From Herbaspirillum sp. RTI4 (lineage in GTDB: Bacteria; Pseudomonadota; Gammaproteobacteria; Burkholderiales; Burkholderiaceae_D), in assembly GCF_034313965.1 (NCBI RefSeq), contig NZ_JAVIWQ010000002.1, positions 434,001 through 498,000 of the forward strand: a DNA stretch of 64,000 bases, written 5' to 3'. The position numbers and the translations under genes are program-made. Numbering within the stretch: the stretch's first letter is position 1; each line of letters starts with the position of its first letter. The notes below the pieces were generated by a model. The model saw only the letters and a program-made list of their open reading frames with translations, made no database searches and was not told where the DNA came from. Shown here piece by piece: positions 28,765 through 36,236 of this stretch.

Positions 28765-29454
28765 ATGAGCTATTCAAACACCCCACAAGCACTAAGCAAC
28801 GACGAATTTACACAACTGGCCGAATTTCTCGACGACATCGGCCCGCCAGCGCTGAATCTGGAATCGCTGGACGGCTACTTTGCCGCCCTGATCTGCGGCC
28901 CGGAAACAGTGCCACCCAGCGAATATCTGACCGGCGTATGGGGGCCGGACTTCGCTTTTTCGAGCAATGAACAGGCGTCAACAATTCAGGACTTGCTGCT
29001 GCGCCACTGGAGCGCCATTGAAAGCGCCTTGCACAGCGCCCGGGACGGTGCCGACGTCCCTTACTCGCCGGTGCTGCTGGTCGCGGCCGACGGCGTCATC
29101 CACGGCAACGACTGGGCCAGCGGCTTCATGCGCGGCACGCGCACCCGCCCGGCCAGCTGGCGGCCCTTGTTCGAGATCGATGAATTCGGCGGGCCGCTGC
29201 TGCCGATGCTGATATTGATGCACGAACACAATCCCGATCCGGCACTGCGCCCCAATCCGATTGCACCGGACAAGCGCGACAAGCTCCTGCAAACAATGGT
29301 CACCGGCCTCGTCCGTGCCTACCGTTACTTTGCGCCGCAACGCCAGCGCGGCAATCACGTCCTGCCAAAAGTCGGCCGCAATGATGTCTGCCCTTGCGGC
29401 AGCGGGAAAAAATCCAAGCACTGCTGCGGCGCGCCGATGCAAACGCTGCATTAG
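28765..29454 (+). CDS. UPF0149/YecA family protein with C-terminal SEC-C zinc motif
   Basis: 229 residues. N-terminal UPF0149 helical domain (LSNDEFTQLAEFLDDIGP... LDGYFAALICGPETVPPSEYL; GNDWASGFMRG) and a C-terminal SEC-C motif VGRNDVCPCGSGKKSKHCCG, the same zinc finger that ends SecA and binds SecB or ribosomes. Function unknown; related E. coli YecA has been linked to SecA-like ribosome association. Follows kdpE by 64 bases but is not known to belong to potassium uptake. Confidence 0.9.
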   Translation: MSYSNTPQALSNDEFTQLAEFLDDIGPPALNLESLDGYFAALICGPETVPPSEYLTGVWGPDFAFSSNEQASTIQDLLLRHWSAIESALHSARDGADVPYSPVLLVAADGVIHGNDWASGFMRGTRTRPASWRPLFEIDEFGGPLLPMLILMHEHNPDPALRPNPIAPDKRDKLLQTMVTGLVRAYRYFAPQRQRGNHVLPKVGRNDVCPCGSGKKSKHCCGAPMQTLH

Positions 29455-29477
29455 GAACGGTCCAGTGGATGAGGGGA

Positions 29478-30284
29478 TCAGGCCGGCTCAGCAACAAGAG
29501 ACTTGGCCGCCTCCTCGCGCACCACGTGCAAAATATTGCTCTTGAGTCGGCCATAGGCAGGATCAGCAACCAGGTCTTCCACACTGCGTGGACGCTCAAA
29601 GGGCACCTGCAATTCTTCGCGAATGCGGCCCGGTTTCGCCGACATGATCAAGACGCGGTCGGCCAGAAACAGCGCCTCATCAATATCGTGGGTCACGAAA
29701 AGAATCGTCGTTCGTGTGGTCTGCCAGAGAGAAATCAGCAACTCCTGCATCGCCAAACGCGTCTGCGCATCCAACGCGCCGAATGGCTCATCCATCAACA
29801 GAATTTCCGGATTCGGCAACCAGGCCCGCGCCAGAGCAACACGTTGCCGCATCCCGCCCGACAACTGCCAAGGTAAATGATCGGCAAAATCTTGCAGGCC
29901 AACTAAACTCAAAAAACGGTCGGCGGCGGACTGATAGAGCGCGGCGGACTGACCCGCCATGCGCGGACCAAACGTGACGTTGTCACGGACAGAAAGCCAG
30001 GGGAAAAGCGCGGGCTGTTGAAAAACCATTCCTCGCTGAGGACCGGTTCCGCGAACCGGCACGCCATCGACCAGTACCTCCCCCTGATCCGGCTGATCGA
30101 ATCCCGCCAGCAGGTTCAGAATGGTTGACTTGCCGCAGCCCGAGGAACCGAGTAAACAAACAAATTCACTTTCTCCCAACGCCAGCGATACATCACTCAA
30201 CACCTGATTGCCGACGCTATCGGGATTGGGTCCGGGGAAACGCATGTGAACATGGTTCAGTGCAATGCGGGCAGAGGCGCTCAT
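29478..30284 (-). CDS. ABC transporter ATPase, taurine/aliphatic sulfonate/nitrate type
   Basis: ATPase of a TauABC/SsuABC-like importer, 268 residues from the ATG at 30284, which has GGAAGGA upstream and overlaps the permease stop (ATGA). Walker A GSSGCGKST, signature LSGGMRQRVALARA, Walker B ILLMDEPFGALD and the H-loop VTHDIDEA are all present. Last gene of a three-gene operon. Confidence 0.93.
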   Translation of the reverse strand: MSASARIALNHVHMRFPGPNPDSVGNQVLSDVSLALGESEFVCLLGSSGCGKSTILNLLAGFDQPDQGEVLVDGVPVRGTGPQRGMVFQQPALFPWLSVRDNVTFGPRMAGQSAALYQSAADRFLSLVGLQDFADHLPWQLSGGMRQRVALARAWLPNPEILLMDEPFGALDAQTRLAMQELLISLWQTTRTTILFVTHDIDEALFLADRVLIMSAKPGRIREELQVPFERPRSVEDLVADPAYGRLKSNILHVVREEAAKSLVAEPA

Positions 30285-31153
30285 GCATCCTTCCCGGTCC
30301 AAGGCACAAATCGTTTTTGCAGCTTCACCAGAATCCAGTCAAAGAAATAGCCGGTCAAACCCAGCAGAACAATCCCCAGCAAAACAATATCGGTGCGAAG
30401 ATAGCTTCCCGCATTGATCACCATCCACCCCAAGCCTGAAGTCGCCGCCACCATTTCAGCGGCGATGAGTGAAGTCCAGCCAATGCCGATCGACAAACGG
30501 ACACTGGTGAACAACTCTGGCAAGGCATTGGGAAAGACGACATAGGCGAATTGCTGAAACGGCGTCGCGCCCAATGTCTGCGCCGCCCGAAGCCGGGCCT
30601 GACTGACACTCAACACCGCCGCTGCGGCACCGACAACGATGCTGAGGAAGCAGGAAATAAAAATCAGAAAAAACTTCGCGCCCTCCCCGATTCCAAACCA
30701 GACAATCACCAGCGGAATCAAGGCAATCTTAGGCAAGGGCCGAAGAAACTGGACGAAAGGATTGAGTACGGCCGCCAAGGTCGGCGACAGCCCGATACCA
30801 AGCCCCAGCGGAATGCCGCTCAGGATCGCGGCAACAAACGCGGCCAGAGCGCGCCCGGTGCTGATTAAGAGGTGCTCCCACAGCGGCGTCTGCCGGTATC
30901 CCGAAGAGATCAAGTCATTGGCCGTCGCCAGAATGTCGCTAGGCGGCGGCAATAACAAAGGGTCAACCCAGGACAGCGTCCCTGAGAGCTGCCAGATCAC
31001 CCCGAACAGGGCAACAGAAAAAATACTGATGGAGGGAAACTTCCAACGCCGCCAGTAATTGCTGACGAGCGTTGGTTTTTTTATTTCTGCGGCCTTATTC
31101 CCGATCAGTGGCGCTGCAAGGTTTAATTCAGGTTGAACAGACAAAATTGGCAT
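30281..31153 (-). CDS. ABC transporter permease, taurine/aliphatic sulfonate type
   Basis: Inner-membrane permease of the SsuC/TauC (BPD_transp_1) family, about 290 residues with six helices. The EAA-like loop reads AAQTLGATPFQQFAYVVFPNALPELFTSVRLSIGIGWTSLIAAEM, which contacts the ATPase. The N-terminal 40 residues are cytoplasmic and longer than usual. Start at ATG 31153; a GTG one codon upstream is equally possible. Overlaps the binding-protein stop. Confidence 0.92.
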   Translation of the reverse strand: MPILSVQPELNLAAPLIGNKAAEIKKPTLVSNYWRRWKFPSISIFSVALFGVIWQLSGTLSWVDPLLLPPPSDILATANDLISSGYRQTPLWEHLLISTGRALAAFVAAILSGIPLGLGIGLSPTLAAVLNPFVQFLRPLPKIALIPLVIVWFGIGEGAKFFLIFISCFLSIVVGAAAAVLSVSQARLRAAQTLGATPFQQFAYVVFPNALPELFTSVRLSIGIGWTSLIAAEMVAATSGLGWMVINAGSYLRTDIVLLGIVLLGLTGYFFDWILVKLQKRFVPWTGKDA

Positions 31154-32175
31154 CACTTTCCCGATAAAGCGCGCTGCAAGAAGCCAGTATTAATCGATGC
31201 TGCATACGAATCCGGGATGTCGGATTTTCTGATATCGCCGATCTCTGCCAGGAAGTTAGCCGTGTCCTTATACGCCTTTGTGATGCGCGATCCCGATTTG
31301 GTTTTTTCATCGCCGATATACGCCACCGTCAATTGCTCCGCGATAGACGGATACTGCAGACCGGACAGTGTGCTGCGGGCTGTTTCAACCGGAATATCCA
31401 GATGCTTGGCAATCAATTGCGCCGAAGCTTCCGGGTCCTTTTTATACTGATTCACTTTTTCCTGCGCAACGCGCAAGAACTTGACGACCAGTTCCGGATA
31501 TTTCTGAGCGAACTCTTTGCGCACGACATAATTGTTAAAGATCAGCACGCCGTCTTTTTGCAGATCGCGTGTGGCAAAAATTTCCTTACCGCCATCGGCC
31601 TCCAATTGCTGCGTGAATGGACCCCAGACATAGGCCGCATCAATATCATTGCGCTTCCATGCCGCGACAATCTCCGCCGGCTTCAGCGCCAGCGCCTTGA
31701 TCTTGCTGCGATCCACTTTTGCCAATTTGATGGCCACTTCAAAAGCATATTGAGAGGTCGAGTTAGCAGGAAAGGCCACCGTTTTTCCTTCTAAATCCTT
31801 GAGACTAGCGATTCCTTTACGGGCAATGAGGCGTTCGCTAGTAGCAATAATTTCCGGCACGCCGATCACCTCGACCTGCAAATTACGCGCGATACCGGCA
31901 GCGGCAGGACTGGAACCGAAACGCGCAATATCGATCTCTTTTGCCGCAAACAAGGTCAATACATCGCCGCCCGAGGCAAACGGAATCCACTTCACCTTGG
32001 CACCAAATGCCTGGTCAAAAGAACCGTCAATCTTGCCGAGTATCCAGACGCGCGGACCGCCTGCGTAAGCAAAGCGAACTTCCGCAGGGACCGCCTCCGC
32101 GCGAGCAAAGGAGGACAGGCCGGAAGCAGCCATCAAGGTAACGAGCACCAGTTTTTTTGACCATTTTATAAACAT
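31153..32175 (-). CDS. ABC transporter periplasmic binding protein, TauA/SsuA family
   Basis: 340 residues, first gene of the operon. Signal peptide MFIKWSKKLVLVTLMAASGL ending at SFARAEA (about 26). Body matches the SsuA/TauA/NMT1 fold: VRFAYAGGPRVWILGKIDGSF, FASGGDVLTLFAAKEIDIARFGSSPAAAGIA, and FPANSTSQYAFEVAIKLAKVD. TauA-like ligands (taurine, alkanesulfonates) are the best guess. No dioxygenase (TauD) or monooxygenase (SsuD) gene is nearby, so substrate stays open. Confidence 0.9.
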   Translation of the reverse strand: MFIKWSKKLVLVTLMAASGLSSFARAEAVPAEVRFAYAGGPRVWILGKIDGSFDQAFGAKVKWIPFASGGDVLTLFAAKEIDIARFGSSPAAAGIARNLQVEVIGVPEIIATSERLIARKGIASLKDLEGKTVAFPANSTSQYAFEVAIKLAKVDRSKIKALALKPAEIVAAWKRNDIDAAYVWGPFTQQLEADGGKEIFATRDLQKDGVLIFNNYVVRKEFAQKYPELVVKFLRVAQEKVNQYKKDPEASAQLIAKHLDIPVETARSTLSGLQYPSIAEQLTVAYIGDEKTKSGSRITKAYKDTANFLAEIGDIRKSDIPDSYAASINTGFLQRALSGK

Positions 32176-32626
32176 GCGGGTTATCTCTTAAAGTTGAACA
32201 ATGTGTCCAGCTTAAGGAGGCGCTAGTCACACATCAACGAATATAAAAGTGCTTCCTTATGCGCAGATCAACTTTGCGCATAAAGATTGGGGAGGAATTC
32301 AAATGCGGGTGTGATGCGGGTGTAATGCGGCGGGACCGGCTCGGTACGGATAGAGATGGGAGGGACTAAGTGAGAATCGAGAATCCGACCGGCTGGAGCC
32401 TGTCTGGTCATCCTCTGCATTTTTGACGCATCCGAAATTTCCGTTTTATCTTTTTCCTCCGCTACCCACGCAGCCCACCGCCCATGCAAAAATCTGCACC
32501 CCCTATTTACTTGCGAGGTGGCAAGCGTATACCGGCAGGCGTAGACCGTTCGCCGAAAATGAAGGCGCGGAAAACACCTGCTTTTCAATCGCCTGTAAGC
32601 AAGTTTTTACATTGGAGGATATCCAT
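32176..32626. other. Divergent intergenic region between the ABC operon and tae4
   Basis: 451 bases serving as promoter region for the importer (minus) and for tae4 (plus). Contains the inverted repeat at 32257-32283, a short direct repeat GATGCGGGTGT near 32300-32325, and the strong GGAGGA of tae4 at 32614-32619. A reading frame open to 32423 runs into tae4 but has no start signal. Confidence 0.45.
32257..32283. promoter_or_regulatory. 9-bp inverted repeat upstream of the sulfonate-type ABC operon
   Basis: TTATGCGCA (32257-32265) and TGCGCATAA (32275-32283) with a 9-base spacer, 82 bases upstream of the binding-protein start. Perfect arms; could bind a dimeric regulator such as a CysB/Cbl-like protein or form a hairpin. 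Confidence 0.45.
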
Positions 32627-33121
32627 TTGACCAAACCAGCATTCGTGATGGCATGGGCGGCATCACAAAAGATTTACAGCCCGTCTAATCCGGGTGAAAA
32701 AGTGGCACAAATCGTCGGTGGCGAAGTTGCTGCCAATATTCAAGACAAGAAAAATCCCTGGAGAAATACTTGCGCCGTTCGCATGAGCTACATCCTGAAC
32801 CAGTCCGGTGTGATTATTCCGGCCACACCGGGAAAAACCAAAAAAGGCAGCGACCATCGGCACTATTTTTACCGGGTAAGAGACGTCATCGCCTTCCTGA
32901 AATTCCGCTGGGGAGCACCGCAAGTCCTTGCCTATCCACCGGCCGGTGGCCGCTCCTTCGCGGGCAAGAAAGGCGTTATCTTATTTGAAGTGCATGGCTG
33001 GACCGATGCCAGCGGCCATGCCACCCTCTTCAACGGAACAAGCTGTTATGACCACTGCTATTTCAACGAGCCGGGCGTGACCTATCGCACAAGTCAGGCG
33101 CACTTTTGGCCGCTCAAATGA
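32627..33121 (+). CDS. tae4: Type VI amidase effector Tae4
   Basis: Peptidoglycan amidase (gamma-D-Glu-mDAP DL-endopeptidase) of the Tae4 family, normally injected by type VI secretion into the periplasm of rival bacteria. 164 residues from a TTG at 32627; GGAGGA lies 7 bases upstream and no ATG fits. Catalytic Cys49 in NPWRNTCAVRMSYIL and His131 in SGHATLFNG, with Asp142 flanked by Cys140 and Cys144 (CYDHC). These spacings match what I recall of the solved Salmonella enzyme, including its disulfide. No signal peptide. The immunity gene overlaps by 4 bases. Confidence 0.92.
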   Translation: MTKPAFVMAWAASQKIYSPSNPGEKVAQIVGGEVAANIQDKKNPWRNTCAVRMSYILNQSGVIIPATPGKTKKGSDHRHYFYRVRDVIAFLKFRWGAPQVLAYPPAGGRSFAGKKGVILFEVHGWTDASGHATLFNGTSCYDHCYFNEPGVTYRTSQAHFWPLK

Positions 33122-33546
33122 AAATCTCCCGCACATTGACGGCCTTGGTGCTGTGCTCAACGCTCACCGCCGTTGCCGCCGACACCATGACGGCCGCGCG
33201 TCGCACTAACGCAGTGAATTACAAAGACAGGGCGCTGGCCAGCTGCCTGTCTGCGGCCTACAAAGGATCGTCAGCAGGTGAGGATGCGGAGATAAGCAAG
33301 AGCGGATTCCTGGAGTGGACCTACTACGATGAGGACAAAGGCAACCCGGCGACCGACCAATTGGTGGAGAGCTATTTGCGCCGGGATTACCGCAATCCGG
33401 TAGAAGGCTACGCCCATGCCCAGTTCAATTTACTCAAGTGCCTGGACATGTACCACAGCCAGGAACTCGCTGAGCAGGTGCGCAAGTACGTCCCTCATCC
33501 GGACTGGGTAGGTGACACGCCGGTTAAGAAAAAACAGATTCCGTGA
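33118..33546 (+). CDS. tai4: Type VI amidase immunity protein Tai4
   Basis: Periplasmic inhibitor that blocks the Tae4 active site and protects the producer from its siblings. 142 residues. Sec signal peptide MKISRTLTALVLCSTLTAVA cleaved after about residue 21 (AVAA-D). Mature part has the Tai4 pattern SCLSAAYKG, GFLEWTYYDED, LLKCLDMYHSQEL. Its ATG overlaps the tae4 stop, so toxin and antidote are coupled. Ends at a bidirectional terminator. Confidence 0.9.
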   Translation: MKISRTLTALVLCSTLTAVAADTMTAARRTNAVNYKDRALASCLSAAYKGSSAGEDAEISKSGFLEWTYYDEDKGNPATDQLVESYLRRDYRNPVEGYAHAQFNLLKCLDMYHSQELAEQVRKYVPHPDWVGDTPVKKKQIP

Positions 33547-33553
33547 CTCAAAA

Positions 33554-33587
33554 AAAATATCCTCCAGCTTTCACCTGAGGATATTTT
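33554..33587. terminator. Bidirectional terminator between tai4 and nadC
   Basis: Perfect 11-bp stem AAAATATCCTC (33554-33564) with GAGGATATTTT (33577-33587), 12-base loop, A-rich 5' flank and T-rich 3' end on both strands. Placed between convergent tai4 and nadC, it can end transcription from both sides. Confidence 0.85.
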
Positions 33588-33619
33588 CCAAACACCAACG
33601 CAGTGTGCAAAAAGCCCGC

Positions 33620-34456
33620 TTACACCGCCTCATCCAAACCAATATCCACGCACACCGCCGCCTGATTAATCTTGCTGGTGGAAATGTAATCCACCCCCGT
33701 TGCCGCCACCTCACCGATAGTGCGCAGATCAATCCCGCCCGAGGCTTCCAGCTTGATGCTTCCGCCAACCACAGCGACCGCTTCACGCATGGCCGTGGTC
33801 GACATATTGTCCAGCATGATCACGTCCACCTGCGCCGCCAGCGCTTCACGCACCTGCTCCAGCGTTTCGCATTCGACTTCCAGCTTGGTCAGCACCGGCA
33901 TCTGCCGGCGTGCGCGCTGCACGGCCAACGCGATACTGCCGCAGACGGCAATATGGTTGTCCTTGATCATCACCCCGTTATCCAGCCCGAGCCGGTGATT
34001 CAATCCACCGCCGCAAGCGACTGCATGTTTTTCCAGCATACGCAGACCCGGCGTGGTTTTGCGGGTATCGATCAGTCGCGCCTTGGTACCGGCCACAGCC
34101 GCCACGTATTTCGCCGTTTCATTCGCGATACCCGACAAGCGCTGCACGATATTGAGCGCGGTGCGCTCCACGGTCAGAATGCTGCGCGCACTGCCACGCA
34201 CGGTGAGCATGAGCGCGCCCTTTTCCAGCGTCTGCCCGTCGCTCACCAGCACCGCGACTTCCAGCAAGGGGTCGTAACGCTTGAAAATGCGTGCCGCGAT
34301 ATCAATGCCCGCCACAATCAGCGGCTCGCGGGCATGCATGTTGAACGCCCCGGTTTCGCCTGCTTCAATCATCAGCTGCGCGGTCAGATCGCAGTGACCG
34401 ATATCCTCCGTCAACCACAAGTCGATCAGGCGGTCGGTCTGAAATACGTCGTACAT
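33620..34456 (-). CDS. nadC: Quinolinate phosphoribosyltransferase (decarboxylating)
   Basis: Makes nicotinate mononucleotide from quinolinate and PRPP in de novo NAD synthesis. 278 residues. LTEDIGHCDLTAQL at the N-terminus, then VERTALNIVQRLSGIAN, DTRKTTPGLRMLEKHAV, CGGGLNHRLGLDNGVMIKDNHI, and the C-terminal LEASGGIDLRTIGEVAATGVDYIS. The paralogue ModD was considered but the TRKTTPGLR and GGGxNHR motifs favour NadC. Lies 120 bases downstream of sctR on the same strand; functionally unrelated to secretion. Confidence 0.94.
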   Translation of the reverse strand: MYDVFQTDRLIDLWLTEDIGHCDLTAQLMIEAGETGAFNMHAREPLIVAGIDIAARIFKRYDPLLEVAVLVSDGQTLEKGALMLTVRGSARSILTVERTALNIVQRLSGIANETAKYVAAVAGTKARLIDTRKTTPGLRMLEKHAVACGGGLNHRLGLDNGVMIKDNHIAVCGSIALAVQRARRQMPVLTKLEVECETLEQVREALAAQVDVIMLDNMSTTAMREAVAVVGGSIKLEASGGIDLRTIGEVAATGVDYISTSKINQAAVCVDIGLDEAV

Positions 34457-34576
34457 GGTGCCTTACCTTTCATTCGGTGGAAAACCTTGCCTAGGCGACT
34501 GCATCAATGCGGCCCCAATAAGCGCATTTGGCAAGGTAACACATGGCTGCGCATGGCACACCAGCATCTGCCCCGA

Positions 34577-35236
34577 TCAAACCCGGTAAGAAAGCACCAG
34601 CGCATGAATCAACCGCGACCAGCCATCCAGCGATACGAACAACAGCAACTTGAACGGCACCGATACCGTAGTCGGTGAAATCATTGACATCCCCAGCATC
34701 AACAGCACAGTGCCGACGATCAGATCGACCACCACAAACATCATATACAGCACGAAGCCGATCTGAAATGCCTTGGTGATTTCACTCACCGTAAACGCCG
34801 GTACGACGACGATGAAATCGTCCTGACTCAACTGCGCCGCCTGCGCCTTGGGCCACAGACTTTGCGCCGACTTGAGAAAAAACTGACGCTCATGTTGCGT
34901 GGTGTGATGCATCAGAAACTCATGCATGGGATTTTTTACTGCATCGGCCACAGCCAGCAAATCACGCGTCGTCAGACTGCGGTTAAGCATGCCGCTTTGC
35001 TGCAAAACCTGATTGGCCGACATGCCTATCGGTGCCATGACGTACACCGACAAAATAATGGCAATCGCATTGAGCACCATGTTAGGCGGCACCTGCGGCA
35101 CGCCAAGCGCCGAACGCAGCAAACCGAACACGATCACCAGCTTGGTATAACTGGTCACCATGATGGCCGCAAACGGCGCCAGACCGAGGAGCAGAACAAT
35201 CCCCAGCAGCGCAATCGGATCGGGCAAATTAGGCAT
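34577..35236 (-). CDS. sctR: Type III secretion export-gate protein SctR (YscR/HrcR)
   Basis: Core of the inner-membrane export gate (SctRST). 219 residues from the ATG at 35236 (MPNLPDPIALLGIVLLLGLAPFA). FliP/YscR landmarks: TSYTKLVIVFGLLRSALGVPQVPPNMVLNAIAIILS, a periplasmic/cytoplasmic loop with HTTQHERQFF, then PAFTVSEITKAFQIGF and the C-terminal GMSMISPTTVSVPFKLLLFV. Overlaps sctQ by 8 bases. Last gene of the operon: sctS, which normally follows directly, is instead at 49305. Confidence 0.95.
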   Translation of the reverse strand: MPNLPDPIALLGIVLLLGLAPFAAIMVTSYTKLVIVFGLLRSALGVPQVPPNMVLNAIAIILSVYVMAPIGMSANQVLQQSGMLNRSLTTRDLLAVADAVKNPMHEFLMHHTTQHERQFFLKSAQSLWPKAQAAQLSQDDFIVVVPAFTVSEITKAFQIGFVLYMMFVVVDLIVGTVLLMLGMSMISPTTVSVPFKLLLFVSLDGWSRLIHALVLSYRV

Positions 35237-35507
35237 CGCCGTTGCCTTTGAGGCGGGCGATACGCACGGCCAACTGGTCTCCAACCGCGACTAAATCGCC
35301 ATCGCCAAGACAAGCATCGTTGACATAAATTCTGACCGTGCTGCCGCTGAGGGCCTGACCGACTTCCACGATCTGTCCCGGCGACAGACTTTTGAGCTGA
35401 CCAAAATTCATCCTCATCTCGGCAATTTCGAAGCGCAGACTGATTTCAAGATCGTCAAAGCTGTCAACGCTACCCATCTCATTGAATGAAGTGCTGTCGT
35501 GTGTCAT
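35229..35507 (-). CDS. Probable internal translation product SctQ-C
   Basis: In-frame ATG at 35507 (Met244 of SctQ; MTHDSTSFNEMGSVDSFDDL) has AAGGGAG at 35520-35514, 6 bases upstream, an ideal ribosome site inside the coding sequence. The 92-residue product is exactly the C-terminal SPOA domain. In Yersinia, Salmonella and others the equivalent short form (YscQ-C, SpaO-S) is made this way and assembles with full-length SctQ. Function follows from the family; the start is read directly. Confidence 0.75.
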   Translation of the reverse strand: MTHDSTSFNEMGSVDSFDDLEISLRFEIAEMRMNFGQLKSLSPGQIVEVGQALSGSTVRIYVNDACLGDGDLVAVGDQLAVRIARLKGNGDA

Positions 35508-36236
35508 GCGGGTCTCCCTTATATCGAGAATTTCTATCTGATCGTGATGATCTGCCGCTTGCACAGCCCAATTGTTGAGTCCGGCAATTTTTCCGATCAG
35601 GATGCGACGGCCATCGATCACCGGATGCGCGTCAATGCGAATCACATCGCCCGGACGCAATGTCCGCGCTTCGCCTATGGCAAGAATCGTATGGCCCAAT
35701 TCAAAGCGTACGCAAAAAGGAACCGCATCCCAATCCCCGCTGACCCGCCTGGACGGCAGCAAGGCCAGCGCCCGATCCAGGCCGGGCGTGGTATCGAACA
35801 GCACCTGCAAGGGCCACGTTTTTTCATTGCGTCGCAAGCGAAGGTGAAGAACGGCCGGATCAGCAAAGGAAGGCCCGCCGCCGGTCGGTGAATCCAGCAA
35901 TGAAAACGCGGCGCCGTATTGCACCTCAAGGCGAACGACCAAGGCCTCGCAAGCATCGAGCAACAAAATCTGACGCAATGCCTCGGGCATGCACGCCGCC
36001 TCCGCTCCCAGGCAATCCGCCTCGAATGCCGGATCAATCGCCAGCCAGCCTTCCTCGCTTCCCAGTCGAAAGCGATAACACAGCGCATTGGCCGACACGT
36101 CACCGTCATCGCCCAGCGACAAGCCAAACAGATCGATTACCGCTTCCTGCGCCGACAAGCGCGCCTGACTGATTTTATTTACCGCATTGACCCGATCTGG
36201 CGCAATCATGGGCAGCACATGCAGAAGCGTTCTCAT
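35229..36236 (-). CDS. sctQ: Type III secretion C-ring protein SctQ (YscQ/HrcQ)
   Basis: Cytoplasmic sorting-platform (pod) protein that docks export cargo, 335 residues. The N-terminal two thirds is poorly conserved; a first SPOA-like region lies at about 170-225 (GHTILAIGEARTLRPGDVIRI), and the C-terminal SPOA domain at about 262-330 (ISLRFEIAEMRMNFGQLKSLSPGQIVEVGQ, DGDLVAVGDQLAVRIARL). Overlaps sctU by 4 bases and sctR by 8. An internal start makes a second product (next entry). Confidence 0.92.
   Translation of the reverse strand: MRTLLHVLPMIAPDRVNAVNKISQARLSAQEAVIDLFGLSLGDDGDVSANALCYRFRLGSEEGWLAIDPAFEADCLGAEAACMPEALRQILLLDACEALVVRLEVQYGAAFSLLDSPTGGGPSFADPAVLHLRLRRNEKTWPLQVLFDTTPGLDRALALLPSRRVSGDWDAVPFCVRFELGHTILAIGEARTLRPGDVIRIDAHPVIDGRRILIGKIAGLNNWAVQAADHHDQIEILDIRETRMTHDSTSFNEMGSVDSFDDLEISLRFEIAEMRMNFGQLKSLSPGQIVEVGQALSGSTVRIYVNDACLGDGDLVAVGDQLAVRIARLKGNGDA

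Noticed and set aside
33620-34456. ModD (molybdenum-linked paralogue) instead of NadC
   Set aside because: Substrate-binding motifs TRKTTPGLR and GGGLNHRLGL match NadC, and no mod genes adjoin.
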